From contig OZ241890.1 of the NCBI GenBank assembly GCA_965203475.1, forward strand, positions 1,054,001-1,118,000: a DNA stretch of 64,000 bases. The letters run 5' to 3'. Numbering within the stretch: position 1 is the stretch's first letter; each line of letters opens with the position of its first letter. Under the pieces are notes generated by a model. The model made no database searches. It saw only the letters and a program-made list of their open reading frames with translations, and was not told the origin of the DNA. The position numbers and the translations under genes were made by a program. Shown one piece after another: positions 43,305-53,246 of this stretch. Origin of the DNA: JABDMD01 sp965203475 (GTDB taxonomy: Bacteria; Pseudomonadota; Gammaproteobacteria; UBA4575).

Positions 43305-44225
43305 TTAATTATTTTCAAATGGCACTAATTTAATTTTACTTCCTACCTCAATACGCATTAAATCTTCTCCCATATACACTTCACCAGTATAACTTTGTTT
43401 TAGCTCATTGATGAGTTCATTTTCGGATACGCCTACAAGAATTACATGCGTGAGCACTGAAATTTGCGGTTTTGTTTTATTTAAAACCGCAGACAACTGC
43501 ATGGGGGTAGTGTGATAGTTTTGAATTTTTTGAAGTCGTGGATTCTTAGCTAAAATTTCATCCTTAGCTGAAAAAATTTCATGTATCAGCACATCTACAT
43601 TTTCAGCATGCTTAATTAAGCTTTCGGAATAAGTAGTATCACCAGAAATGACCACCGAGCGTTCACCAAAATCAATACGATAACCAAAAGCTGGATACAC
43701 AGGCGCGTGGTTAACCGCAAACGCCGTAACTTTTACACCATCAGCCGCATAAATAACTCCAGGATCATAATCGTTGGCCTGCATATATACGATTGCTTCA
43801 TTTAATTTAGCGTTTTTCTGACGAATAGCTACGTCATAAGAATAGGCTTGATGAATTCCTTGGATTGCATCTTCAGTCCCTTCTGGGCCATAAACATTAA
43901 GTGAATTTTTACGTTGGTAAATCCAGCCCGTTAGCCATACATCATCTAATGCGGAAAAATGATCTGAATGTAAATGTGTTAAAAACACATGCTCAATACC
44001 GGACATGGGAACATGAATTTGTTGCAAACGTTTAACGACTCCACGCCCGCTATCAAACAACAAATATTTCCCGGCAACTTCAACCAATACCGCAGGCCCG
44101 GAACGATGGATATCAGGGCGTGGACTACCAGTACCCAGCAATGTCACCTGCATATAGTCCGCACTACTTGCAAAGGGAAGCAGTAATAAAATTAGAAACA
44201 GAAACCTATAAGATCTTTGGCTCAT
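43305..44225 (-). CDS. Exported metallo-beta-lactamase-fold hydrolase
   Basis: A 306-residue protein with a signal peptide (about residues 4-22) and the RNase Z/arylsulfatase-type metal motif FLTHLHSDHF, LLGTGSPRPD and VISGDTTYSES. It binds two metal ions, probably in the periplasm. Similar proteins are annotated as arylsulfatases or lactonases, but the substrate is not known. Its start overlaps the end of lepA by four bases. Confidence 0.85.
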   Translation of the reverse strand: MSQRSYRFLFLILLLLPFASSADYMQVTLLGTGSPRPDIHRSGPAVLVEVAGKYLLFDSGRGVVKRLQQIHVPMSGIEHVFLTHLHSDHFSALDDVWLTGWIYQRKNSLNVYGPEGTEDAIQGIHQAYSYDVAIRQKNAKLNEAIVYMQANDYDPGVIYAADGVKVTAFAVNHAPVYPAFGYRIDFGERSVVISGDTTYSESLIKHAENVDVLIHEIFSAKDEILAKNPRLQKIQNYHTTPMQLSAVLNKTKPQISVLTHVILVGVSENELINELKQSYTGEVYMGEDLMRIEVGSKIKLVPFENN

Positions 44226-46012
44226 TTTTCAACCCGCAACACGGCAAGAAATGCTTCTTGAGGAATTTCTACTCTGCCAATTTGCTTCATCCTTTTCTTG
44301 CCCGCTTTTTGTTTTTCTAAAAGTTTTTTCTTACGAGTAACATCACCCCCATAGCACTTTGCTGTAACATTTTTACGTAACGCTTTAGTTGTGGTGCGGG
44401 CAATAATTTTAGAACCAATTGCAGCTTGAATGGCGACATCATACATTTGGCGTGGAATGATATCTTTCATTTTTACAGCCAAATCTCTGCCATAGGACTC
44501 TGCTTTTTCCTTATGTACAATTACAGATAAGGCATCTACTCGCTCCCCATTAATTAAAATATCTAGTTTCACGAGAGGAGCAGCTAAAAAATGTGATTGA
44601 TAATAATCAAATGAGGCATAGCCTTTACTTACTGATTTTAATTTATCAAAGAAATCTAATACGACTTCGCTTAGCGGAAGCTCAAAGGTTATCGAAACTT
44701 GGTTGCCATGATAATTTAGATTTTTCTGTACGCCTCTCTTCTCAATACATAAAGTAATCACATTTCCCACATAATCATGCGGCACTAAAATTGAAGCTTG
44801 AATAATAGGTTCTCTTATTTCCTTAATTTTGTTGACAACAGGTAGATCAGACGGATTATGTATCTGCTGGACTTCAGCATCTGTTGTATATACTTCATAA
44901 ATCACGGTTGGCGCTGTAGTAATTAGGTCTAAATTGTATTCACGCTCTAAACGCTCTTGCACTATTTCCATGTGCAACATACCTAAGAAACCACAGCGAA
45001 ATCCAAACCCTAATGCATCTGATGTTTCGGGTTCATAGTTAAATGCGGAATCATTAAGACGAAGTTTTTCTAATGCATCGCGAAATGAATCATAATCATC
45101 TGAGCTAACCGGAAAAACACCTGCAAAAACATTTGCTTGAACTTCTTTAAATCCTTCCAGTGGCTCACTAATAGGATGTGATGCAGAAGTAAAAGTATCG
45201 CCCACTTTCGCTGAACTAATATCTTTAATTCCACATATGATGTAACCCACTTGGCCTGCCTGAAGCCCCTCCGTTTCCTTACGTTTCGGAGTAAATACAC
45301 CTACTTTCTCCACTTGATAGTTTTTTCCTGAAGACATGGCGGTTATTTTTTGTTTCGGTTTAATCTCTCCATCGATGATGCGCACCAGTGAAATCACGCC
45401 TACATAGCTATCAAACCAGGAATCCACAATTAGTGCCTTAAGCGATGCTTTTGCTTCACCTTTAGGAGATGGAAAGCGCGTAACGATGGCCTCTAACACA
45501 TCCACTACACCTTCGCCTGTTTTAGCGCTCACTAATAATGGATCCGTGGCATCAATACCTATTACGTCTTCGATTTCATTACAAACTCGATCAGGATCAG
45601 CCGAAGGCAAATCTATTTTATTTAAGGCTGGAAGAATCTCTAAACCAAGATCAATTGCTGTATAACAATTTGCCACACTTTGAGCCTCTACACCTTGTGA
45701 GGCATCTACGATGAGTAATGCGCCTTCACATGCCGCAAGTGAGCGCGAAACTTCATAAGAAAAATCTACATGGCCAGGTGTATCAATCAGATTTAGTTGA
45801 TACGTATTGCCATCTTTAGCTTCATAATTCAATGATACACTCTGCGCCTTAATCGTAATTCCTCGCTCTCTTTCCAGATCCATGGAATCGAGGACCTGTT
45901 CGCTCATTTCACGATCAGACAAACCCCCACAGTGTTGAATAAATCGGTCAGCTAACGTGGATTTTCCATGATCAATGTGCGCAATTATGGAAAAGTTTCG
46001 AATGCGCTGCAT
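44222..46012 (-). CDS. lepA: Elongation factor 4 (LepA)
   Basis: The 596-residue GTPase has IAHIDHGKSTLADRFI, DTPGHVDFSYEVSR and NKIDLPSADP, and the LepA-specific C-terminal domain with a basic end (RKKKLLEKQKAGKKRMK). It back-translocates ribosomes or assists initiation. It lies in the common order downstream of mucD, separated by a terminator. Confidence 0.96.
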   Translation of the reverse strand: MQRIRNFSIIAHIDHGKSTLADRFIQHCGGLSDREMSEQVLDSMDLERERGITIKAQSVSLNYEAKDGNTYQLNLIDTPGHVDFSYEVSRSLAACEGALLIVDASQGVEAQSVANCYTAIDLGLEILPALNKIDLPSADPDRVCNEIEDVIGIDATDPLLVSAKTGEGVVDVLEAIVTRFPSPKGEAKASLKALIVDSWFDSYVGVISLVRIIDGEIKPKQKITAMSSGKNYQVEKVGVFTPKRKETEGLQAGQVGYIICGIKDISSAKVGDTFTSASHPISEPLEGFKEVQANVFAGVFPVSSDDYDSFRDALEKLRLNDSAFNYEPETSDALGFGFRCGFLGMLHMEIVQERLEREYNLDLITTAPTVIYEVYTTDAEVQQIHNPSDLPVVNKIKEIREPIIQASILVPHDYVGNVITLCIEKRGVQKNLNYHGNQVSITFELPLSEVVLDFFDKLKSVSKGYASFDYYQSHFLAAPLVKLDILINGERVDALSVIVHKEKAESYGRDLAVKMKDIIPRQMYDVAIQAAIGSKIIARTTTKALRKNVTAKCYGGDVTRKKKLLEKQKAGKKRMKQIGRVEIPQEAFLAVLRVEK

Positions 46013-46023
46013 AAACGTAGGGA

Positions 46024-46055
46024 CAAAAAAAGGGCCTGTAAAAAATACAGGCCCG
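46024..46055 (-). terminator. Rho-independent terminator between mucD and lepA
   Basis: GGGCCTGTA/TACAGGCCC stem with five-base loop, followed on the minus strand by seven T residues. It ends the rpoE-mucABD transcript. Confidence 0.9.
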
Positions 46056-46083
46056 ATTATGAACTATTTTAACTCAGTTTCCA

Positions 46084-47523
46084 TTATTCCTTTTCTGGTA
46101 TACGCATTGCTAAAAATTCTGGGCCATGAGCTCTCTGCACCAGTAAAGAAACAAATTTTCCTGATGCCAATTTTTCTACCTGATGTTCAAAATCGTCGAT
46201 ACTTTCAATGGGTTCACCGTTAATCATTTGAATCACATCTCCTGTACGAATTCCAGCCGACTTTGCTGTTCCTGAACTAACATCTAGTACTAACAAACCT
46301 GAATTTTCTAAACCCATGGTTTCCATTTCTTCTTCATTTAAAGGTCGGAGTGTTAAACCTAGAATGGTATCTTGAACCGCATCATCGGACTTCGACTTAT
46401 CTGCTACTAGTTGCTCTTTTTCAGGCAATTGCCCAATTTTTAACTTTACGGTTTTAACTTTTCCATCACGCATTACTCTAAGTTTTACAACTTCACCTAC
46501 TCGTGTTCGACCTACGAGTGGTGGTAATGCAGCAGAATTTTTAACTTCTTTACCAGCATAATCAAGAATGATGTCGCCTACTTCAATATCGGAATCTTCA
46601 GCAGGACTTTCGGGTAAAATTTTTGCCACCAATGCACCTGACGGCTTGTCCATTCCAAATGATTCAGCAAGTTCACGTGTTACTTCTTGAATGTAAACGC
46701 CTAACCACCCTCTAGAAACATAACCATTGGTTTTAAGCTGCTCAACCACATCCATAGCAACTTCAATTGGAATTGCAAATGACAACCCCATAAAACCACC
46801 TGAACGTGTGTATATTTGCGAATTAATACCTACCACATTGCCATCTAAATCAAATAATGGGCCACCAGAGTTACCAGGATTGATCGCAACATCGGTCTGA
46901 ATAAAAGGAACATAGTTTTCGCTCGGCAAACTTCTGCCTTTAGCACTGACAATCCCTGCAGTTACAGATGCATCAAATCCAAAAGGTGATCCTATTGCCA
47001 ATACCCACTGGCCCACTTTTACACCTTCTGAGTTTCCTAAATTAACTGCGGGCAAATCATCCGCCTCCAACTTTAATAATGCGATATCACTTCGAGGATC
47101 ACTTCCAACCAATTCGGCCACTAACTGTCGGCGATCACTTAATTTTACAATAATTTCATCTGCGCCTTTTACAACATGATGATTTGTGATCACATAACCA
47201 TCTTTAGAAATAATAAATCCTGAACCAAGTGAGCGTGAATTGAAGAAATCATCGCCTTCTCCTCCGTGTTCGCCAAAGAATTTTCTTAACAAATCACCAA
47301 ATGGATTATCTTCGGGAATTTCTGGCATATCCATGCCAGGTGGAATGCCACGTTTTACTTCGGTTTGTTTGCTGGTACTGATATTTACTACAGCATCGGC
47401 ATGATCTTCTACCAGTTCAGTAAAATCTGGCAAATTATATCGAGCATTTACCTGTACTGATACAAATAACAGAAAAACTGCAACACTAATTACATACCAA
47501 TTTAAAATATTCCTATTTTTCAT
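46084..47523 (-). CDS. mucD: Periplasmic serine protease DegP/MucD
   Basis: The ATG at 47523 has GGAG eight bases before it and starts a signal peptide (MKNRNILNWYVISVAVF), so I prefer it to the ATG at 47541. The catalytic triad is visible: His in VITNHHVV, Asp in SDIALLKL, Ser in GNSGGPLFD. Two PDZ domains follow. It degrades or refolds damaged envelope proteins. It completes the rpoE-mucA-mucB-mucD cluster. Confidence 0.95.
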   Translation of the reverse strand: MKNRNILNWYVISVAVFLLFVSVQVNARYNLPDFTELVEDHADAVVNISTSKQTEVKRGIPPGMDMPEIPEDNPFGDLLRKFFGEHGGEGDDFFNSRSLGSGFIISKDGYVITNHHVVKGADEIIVKLSDRRQLVAELVGSDPRSDIALLKLEADDLPAVNLGNSEGVKVGQWVLAIGSPFGFDASVTAGIVSAKGRSLPSENYVPFIQTDVAINPGNSGGPLFDLDGNVVGINSQIYTRSGGFMGLSFAIPIEVAMDVVEQLKTNGYVSRGWLGVYIQEVTRELAESFGMDKPSGALVAKILPESPAEDSDIEVGDIILDYAGKEVKNSAALPPLVGRTRVGEVVKLRVMRDGKVKTVKLKIGQLPEKEQLVADKSKSDDAVQDTILGLTLRPLNEEEMETMGLENSGLLVLDVSSGTAKSAGIRTGDVIQMINGEPIESIDDFEHQVEKLASGKFVSLLVQRAHGPEFLAMRIPEKE

Positions 47524-47655
47524 TATTGATACTCCATTCATACACTAAATTTATTTTCTTCATTTAGAAGATTTAATTTTTGTACACATTTCATGTGTGC
47601 TGTGTATAGACATCCTGTTATTTGAAAAAGTTTTAATTAATAACCGAAAAATTTT

Positions 47656-48663
47656 TTATTGCGCCGAATAAGAAATCGAGGAACCAATCATCTTTACTGT
47701 ATCAACAGGTACTTCGCCCACAACTGTAATTTGATGTTGATTAATATCACGAGCATAAGTATTCATAACGCCTTTGCTATGAGCACCCTTATAAGCATTT
47801 TGCTGTTCTTCCACTTGTTTTATAAACACCGACACTGAAGCCAAACCATCTGTTAGCACCATATGTTGTACTGGTTTTTGACTAGCACTCATCAGTCTTC
47901 GGCTTACACTTTGTAATGAAAATCCAGGCGGAAGATTTTCTATTTTCCAGCCACTATCAGGCGGCAACCCTTCATTTTGTTCTACTTTTGCAGTTTTCCA
48001 TTTATAGTCTCGTAAATCTATGGAGGGCTCAAACAAAGACATAGGCACAGAGCTCAACATTCGAAAACTGGTAAACATCATGCTTTCAATAGCTTTTTGC
48101 GTTGAGTCAAAGGTTTTTGATTTAAGCAACATTCCAATTCTTGTGTTAATACACAATTCATGTCCATAACGAAATTCATCCAAAGGCTCAAACCGTATTC
48201 TTTTGCAGCTAAAGCCAGCAATACGCGAATTACCCATTACCTTTAGTTTGTAATGATATGTAAGCTCTGAGAGATCTTCTGGCAATGAAGATGGAATGCC
48301 ATGACTGCCGCGCGTAGATTCAACCACTACTAATTTTTTCTTCGGCAAAATACAGGTAAGTACACCATCATTTCGAATGACTTCTTGTGCGTTACCTGAA
48401 AGAGAAACTAATTTCTCCTGAATACCATCAGGTGTATTTCCATGCACAATATACATTGTTTCAACTGTATCATTGTGCATAAACACAAACGTACCACGAT
48501 AATTTCCTGTCTCAAGAGTTTGCTTTACTTTATTCAGAAGCTGAGCAATATCCTCATCAGCTGACGCAACTGAAAAACTGCTTGTTAAAACAGCAATGAT
48601 AAATAGTTGATAAAAAGTATGTTTAAATAATTTTTTCTTGCTATTGCTCTTGCTCATAACCAA
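47656..48663 (-). CDS. mucB: Sigma-E regulatory protein MucB/RseB
   Basis: A 335-residue periplasmic protein with a signal peptide (about residues 11-35) and the MucB/RseB features GNYRGTFVFMHNDTVETMYIVHG and an E-K-L-V-S-L-S-G segment. It binds the periplasmic part of the anti-sigma factor and shields it from proteolysis. Its start overlaps the 3' end of mucA by 23 bases, pointing to translational coupling. Confidence 0.93.
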   Translation of the reverse strand: MVMSKSNSKKKLFKHTFYQLFIIAVLTSSFSVASADEDIAQLLNKVKQTLETGNYRGTFVFMHNDTVETMYIVHGNTPDGIQEKLVSLSGNAQEVIRNDGVLTCILPKKKLVVVESTRGSHGIPSSLPEDLSELTYHYKLKVMGNSRIAGFSCKRIRFEPLDEFRYGHELCINTRIGMLLKSKTFDSTQKAIESMMFTSFRMLSSVPMSLFEPSIDLRDYKWKTAKVEQNEGLPPDSGWKIENLPPGFSLQSVSRRLMSASQKPVQHMVLTDGLASVSVFIKQVEEQQNAYKGAHSKGVMNTYARDINQHQITVVGEVPVDTVKMIGSSISYSAQ

Positions 48664-49204
48664 CTATTCGGACATAAGGTACAGAAACACGAGATGAAGC
48701 ATGCTCCGCATGGTTCATAATGTAACTATCTAAATCTGAAACTGCTTCAGGATTTGATGCAATATTTTGTAACTCTTCGGCACTAACACGTTGAATATCT
48801 CTTGGCTCCACTACGTTATCTGCTACAACGGGTGCAGATTCGATTTCAGTTTCGGTTTGGAAATAATTTTGGAAAGATAGAAATGAAAAGATAGCGACAG
48901 AGGCAGCAATGGCTAATCCAAATGCAGTTTTAAATTTAAAATGGTCAGATTCATTTTGTAGTAGTTCATGCGCTGATTTTTCGCTGTCTTCAGTAGCGAG
49001 CTTACGCATAACTTCATCTGCAAAATTGACATTAAGTTGGCTTGGCAACTCTTTGCGAATTGCATGTCCGATGATGTTATAGCGCTGATAAACAGAAGAT
49101 ACTTCAGCATTTGATTGCATCTCATTTAAAATGCGTTTCATCTCAAACTCTGAGACATCTTCATCTAGAATTGTAGATAAAAGCTCTTTGTCACTATCCT
49201 TCAT
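48641..49204 (-). CDS. mucA: Anti-sigma-E factor MucA/RseA
   Basis: A 187-residue protein with the cytoplasmic sigma-binding domain (MKDSDKELLSTILDEDVSEF), one membrane helix at about residues 92-110 (FGLAIAASVAIFSFLSF) and a periplasmic tail. It holds RpoE inactive at the membrane. The gene lies 22 bases downstream of rpoE. Confidence 0.93.
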   Translation of the reverse strand: MKDSDKELLSTILDEDVSEFEMKRILNEMQSNAEVSSVYQRYNIIGHAIRKELPSQLNVNFADEVMRKLATEDSEKSAHELLQNESDHFKFKTAFGLAIAASVAIFSFLSFQNYFQTETEIESAPVVADNVVEPRDIQRVSAEELQNIASNPEAVSDLDSYIMNHAEHASSRVSVPYVRIVGYEQEQ

Positions 49205-49226
49205 TTTAATCTTCCATGTTTACAAC

Positions 49227-49802
49227 TTAGTTTAAAAGTGGCTTTAGATATTTATCGATTGCTTCCCGTGCTCTGAATATCCTCGACCGTACCGTTCCTA
49301 TTGGACACTCCATCACTTCTGCAATCTCATCATAAGACATTCCTTCCAGTTCCCGTAATGTTATTGCTGTCTTCAAATCTTCAGGCAAATCTTTTATTGC
49401 CTGAAAAACTGTAGATTCAATTTCGCTGGTAAGCAATTGGCCTTCCGGCGTATTAAATTCTCTTAAGGCTGTAGCAGATTCCATATGTTCCGCATCTTCT
49501 ACATCCACTGCATATGCAGGCGTTTTACGACTTTGAGATACGATATAGTTTTTAGCTGAATTTATAGCAATCCGATACAACCATGTATAGAACGCACTAT
49601 CTCCTCTAAAGTTCGCTAAACCACGATACGCTTTAATAAATGCTTCCTGAGCAATATCTTGCGCTTCGTCACTATCTTTTACATATCTCGTCACCAAGTT
49701 AACAACTTTAAACTGATACTTGGTCACTAACGCGTTAAACGCTGCCTGGTCCCCTTTTTGGGCCCGTTTTACGAGCTCCCTATCGTTATTCTTTTCGCCC
49801 AT
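49227..49802 (-). CDS. rpoE: RNA polymerase sigma-E factor (RpoE/AlgU)
   Basis: The 191-residue ECF sigma factor has region 2 (VTRYVKDSDEAQDIAQEAFIK, shown only in part) with FYTWLYRIAINSAKNY, and region 4 with LRELEGMSYDEIAEVM and GTVRSRIFRAREAI. It starts the envelope-stress operon. AGGAG lies 10 bases before the ATG. A sigma-70-like promoter is seen upstream. Confidence 0.96.
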   Translation of the reverse strand: MGEKNNDRELVKRAQKGDQAAFNALVTKYQFKVVNLVTRYVKDSDEAQDIAQEAFIKAYRGLANFRGDSAFYTWLYRIAINSAKNYIVSQSRKTPAYAVDVEDAEHMESATALREFNTPEGQLLTSEIESTVFQAIKDLPEDLKTAITLRELEGMSYDEIAEVMECPIGTVRSRIFRAREAIDKYLKPLLN

Positions 49803-49831
49803 ATGGGCTTAGCTCCTGTAATTGTGAACAG

Positions 49832-49859
49832 ACTATACCTGCCCACAGCTATATGACAA
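49832..49859 (-). promoter_or_regulatory. Sigma-70-type promoter of rpoE
   Basis: On the minus strand TTGTCA (49854-49859) and TATAGT (49832-49837) are separated by 16 bases, 30 bases before the rpoE start. A possible sigma-E-type promoter, GAACTC-N16-TCATA, lies a little further upstream and would allow autoregulation. Confidence 0.55.
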
Positions 49860-49955
49860 TGATAATACATAAGAGTTCTTGACCCTTATTTTAGGGTGTG
49901 AATTCTACCGCTAAGTGGTCCAATTTTGTTACCTGGATCACCCTTCTATGCCACA

Positions 49956-51638
49956 ATGCCCTCAATTCAGCGATTTTTTAGTGAGCAATTTTCCCACATG
50001 CAGGACTTTGATGTATTGGTTGTTGGTAGTGGTGCGGCTGGATTAAGTCTGGCGCTACGCCTTGATACCAATTACAAAATCGCGGTCATCTCCAAGGGCG
50101 ACTTAAATGACGGTAGTACGGCATGGGCTCAAGGTGGAATTTCTGCAGTGATGGATGAGAAAGACTCAGTAGAAGGCCATATGGCGGATACCATCGATGC
50201 AGGAGCAGGCTTATGTGATGAATCTGCGGTTAGGCATACCGTGATTCATGGTAAAGAAATGATCAACTGGCTAATTAACCTCGGTGTGAAATTTACTCGC
50301 GAACGAGGTGTGGATGGAAAATCCTATTTACATTTAACGCGAGAAGGTGGTCATAGCCACCGTCGAGTTGTGCATGCTGCAGATGCCACGGGCTGGGCTA
50401 TTGAAAATGCATTGTTAAAAAATACGAATGATAGAGAAAACATTCATGTGTTTGATCATCATATAGCCATTGATCTAATTACTACACATAAACACCTGGC
50501 CAATAAAGAAGATAAAAACCAATGCATTGGCGCTTATATTCTCGATACAGATAAACAACAAGTAAAAACCATTCGCGCAAAATTTGTAGTCCTTGCCACT
50601 GGCGGCGCGAGCAAAGTTTATTTATATACTAGTAACCCCGATGGCGCCTCTGGTGATGGAATTGCCATGGCATGGCGTGCCGGATGCCGCATTGCAAATA
50701 TGGAGTTTATGCAATTTCACCCTACTTGTTTATATCACCCAAGTGCAAAGTCTTATTTAATTACTGAAGCTGTCCGAGGAGAAGGTGGAAAATTACTCTT
50801 GCCAGATGGCTCAGAGTTCGCACATGAATTTGACCCACGAGGTGTACTGGCTCCACGCGATATTGTCGCACGCGCCATTGACTACAAAATGAAACAATTA
50901 GGTATCGATTGCGTATATTTGGATATTAGTCATAAACCCAAAGATTTTATTCAAACTCACTTTCCAAATGTTTATGCGCGATGTTTAAAGCTAGGCTATG
51001 ACATGGCCAAAGAACCTGTGCCCGTTGTTCCTGCGGCACACTATACATGTGGCGGTGTTATGACGAATTTAAATGGTAAAACAGATGTTGAAAATTTATT
51101 TGCAATTGGAGAAACCACACATACCGGATTGCATGGCGCTAACCGAATGGCGAGCAATTCTTTATTGGAATGTTTAGTATTTGCACGATCCGCAAGTGAA
51201 ATTATCAATACTGCCTCTGCTTTTGATATCAGCACTATCGACATTAAACCTTGGGACGAAAGTCGTGTTACAGAACCTGATGAAGAAATTGTTGTTTCAC
51301 ATAACTGGGATGAACTAAGGAGATTCATGTGGGACTATGTTGGGATTGTGCGCACCACAAAACGTTTGCAACGCGCGAAACATCGTGTTGATTTATTGTT
51401 GTCAGAAATTGATGAGTATTACAGCAATTTTCGTGTAAGTAGCGACTTAATTGAATTAAGAAATTTAACCTTAGTGGCTGACTTAATTATACGTAGTGCA
51501 CTTTCCAGAAAAGAAAGCCGAGGTTTACACTACACGCTTGACTATCCAAATACAGACAAAACTCTAGACAATGTTGATACGATTCTTGGCCCAACTCTTA
51601 ATACAATTGACCAAAAAACTATTTATGCGAGTAACTAA
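49956..51638 (+). CDS. nadB: L-aspartate oxidase
   Basis: The flavoprotein has FDVLVVGSGAAGLSLAL for FAD binding, STAWAQGGISAVMD, and the HPTCLYHP/EAVRGEGGKL and GLHGANRMASNSLLE motifs of NadB. It oxidises aspartate to iminoaspartate for NAD synthesis. The frame opens at a TTG (49926); ATGs at 49956 and 49998 are both better, neither with a clear ribosome-binding site. It is divergent from rpoE, a common gammaproteobacterial order, and overlaps orn by four bases. Confidence 0.93.
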   Translation: MPSIQRFFSEQFSHMQDFDVLVVGSGAAGLSLALRLDTNYKIAVISKGDLNDGSTAWAQGGISAVMDEKDSVEGHMADTIDAGAGLCDESAVRHTVIHGKEMINWLINLGVKFTRERGVDGKSYLHLTREGGHSHRRVVHAADATGWAIENALLKNTNDRENIHVFDHHIAIDLITTHKHLANKEDKNQCIGAYILDTDKQQVKTIRAKFVVLATGGASKVYLYTSNPDGASGDGIAMAWRAGCRIANMEFMQFHPTCLYHPSAKSYLITEAVRGEGGKLLLPDGSEFAHEFDPRGVLAPRDIVARAIDYKMKQLGIDCVYLDISHKPKDFIQTHFPNVYARCLKLGYDMAKEPVPVVPAAHYTCGGVMTNLNGKTDVENLFAIGETTHTGLHGANRMASNSLLECLVFARSASEIINTASAFDISTIDIKPWDESRVTEPDEEIVVSHNWDELRRFMWDYVGIVRTTKRLQRAKHRVDLLLSEIDEYYSNFRVSSDLIELRNLTLVADLIIRSALSRKESRGLHYTLDYPNTDKTLDNVDTILGPTLNTIDQKTIYASN

Positions 51639-52180
51639 ATTTTTAAAATATACTCACGATAAAATTTTAATTCTTCTATAGAGTCCCGAATATCATCCAG
51701 CGCTAAATGTTTTGATTCTTTGGTGAATCTATTTGCAATTTCTGTATTCCACCGTTGAGCAAGTTCTTTCAGCGTACTTACATCTAAATTTCTATAATGA
51801 AAATACTCTTCTAAATCTGGCATGAGCCGTGCTAAAAATCTTCGGTCCTGACAAATACTGTTGCCACACATAGGAGATTTATTAGAAGGTACATACTGTT
51901 GTAAAAAATCCAGTGTCGCTTTTTCTGCTTCGGCATCTGAAATTGTGCTGTTTTTCACGCGTTCTGTTAAACCTGATTCCCCATGTTGCTTAGTATTCCA
52001 TTCATCCATCGCTTGTATGGTGGCAATATCTTGATGTATCGCAAGCATTGGTCCCACTGCTATTTCATTTAAATCTTTATCCGTTACTATAGTTGCGATT
52101 TCAATGATTCGATCTTGCATAGGATCCAAACCTGTCATTTCTAGATCAATCCAAATTAAGTTTTCACCATTCAATGACAT
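51635..52180 (-). CDS. orn: Oligoribonuclease
   Basis: A 181-residue DEDDh exonuclease starting with LIWIDLEMTGLDPMQDRIIEI, with CGNSICQDRRFLARLMP and KHLALDDIRDSIEEL. It degrades short RNA oligomers including pGpG. It is divergent from rsgA, the typical pair. Confidence 0.96.
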   Translation of the reverse strand: MSLNGENLIWIDLEMTGLDPMQDRIIEIATIVTDKDLNEIAVGPMLAIHQDIATIQAMDEWNTKQHGESGLTERVKNSTISDAEAEKATLDFLQQYVPSNKSPMCGNSICQDRRFLARLMPDLEEYFHYRNLDVSTLKELAQRWNTEIANRFTKESKHLALDDIRDSIEELKFYREYILKI

Positions 52181-52358
52181 GCTTTGCTCTCAGCTGTATG
52201 TATTAATTTAGTATAGTATATCGTTAAATAACCGAGGCAGGAGAATAGATTTATATGAAACGTAGAGCAAGAAATATTTACCACCAAACCAATGCTGAAT
52301 GTAAATTGCATTCAACAACAAGCTAATCAAATCTAAAACTTTTCTCAAACATTTTTAA

Positions 52359-53246
52359 ACTATCAAACTCTATCCTGCAAAAATTGTTAGTCGACATGGT
52401 GCTCACCTAGTTGTTAAAAATGAGTCGAACATCCGACACGATTGTATCGCAACTAAAAAATTCAACCATGTAGTTTGTGGAGATCTTGTACGCTGCAAAT
52501 CGAATAAAAATGATAGAGATCAAGTAATCGAATTATTTCCTCGAATCAACGAGCTTGCGCGTAAAACTGAATATGCAAACAAAATTATTGCGTCTAATAT
52601 CGACCTAATTGTAATCGTTTGCGCAATACAACCAGAACCAGCGATAGAGTTGATTGATCATTATATTGTGGCTGCTGAAAATCTTCCTGCATCAGCACTT
52701 ATTGTAGTTAATAAAATCGATTTAAATAATGACAATGTGGCTGTTTCAAAGATCAAAGATAAATATAATGCGCTCCCCTATGAAGTTGTTGAAATTTCAA
52801 CAATGCTTGAAGATAGTCCGCAAAAATTATTACAATACTTAAAACTAAAAACTTGTATCTTTGTGGGGCAGTCAGGTGTAGGGAAATCCACCATCATTGA
52901 TTCACTCATTCCAGAAATTCAACTAGAAACACAAAATATTTCGGATAACATAAATCAGGGAAAACATACTACCAGCACTACAACTTTGTATGATTTGCCA
53001 TTAGGCGGTGAATTAATCGACTCACCTGGCGTAAGAAAATTTTCTTTGCCTGAGCTCGATGAAGAAAAAATTAAATTAGGTTTTTACGAAATTAAGAATA
53101 TCGGTGAAATTTGTAAATTTCATAACTGCAAACATCTTAATGAGCCTAACTGTGCCATTCGAACTGCAGTAGATCAAGGTAATATTCACTCTGAACGATA
53201 TGCATCCTATAAAAATATGATTGAATCTCTCAAAATAGAGTATTAG
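52359..53246 (+). CDS. rsgA: Ribosome small-subunit GTPase RsgA, 5' end disrupted or unusual start
   Basis: The frame is open from just after a TAA at 52356-52358 and already reads RsgA sequence from about 52383 (IVSRHGAHLVV, CGDLVRC, PRINELAR), but the first ATG in frame is 52650-52652, inside the GTPase domain. The permuted motifs NKIDLNN, GQSGVGKSTI and DSPGVRKF, the GKHTTSTT loop and the zinc site CKFHNCKHLNEPNC are intact. A well-placed AGGAG and ATG (52255) lie upstream in another frame that stops at 52324-52326. Either a frameshift lies between about 52255 and 52360, or a rare start codon is used. It assists 30S assembly. Confidence 0.85.
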   Translation, partial: TIKLYPAKIVSRHGAHLVVKNESNIRHDCIATKKFNHVVCGDLVRCKSNKNDRDQVIELFPRINELARKTEYANKIIASNIDLIVIVCAIQPEPAIELIDHYIVAAENLPASALIVVNKIDLNNDNVAVSKIKDKYNALPYEVVEISTMLEDSPQKLLQYLKLKTCIFVGQSGVGKSTIIDSLIPEIQLETQNISDNINQGKHTTSTTTLYDLPLGGELIDSPGVRKFSLPELDEEKIKLGFYEIKNIGEICKFHNCKHLNEPNCAIRTAVDQGNIHSERYASYKNMIESLKIEY

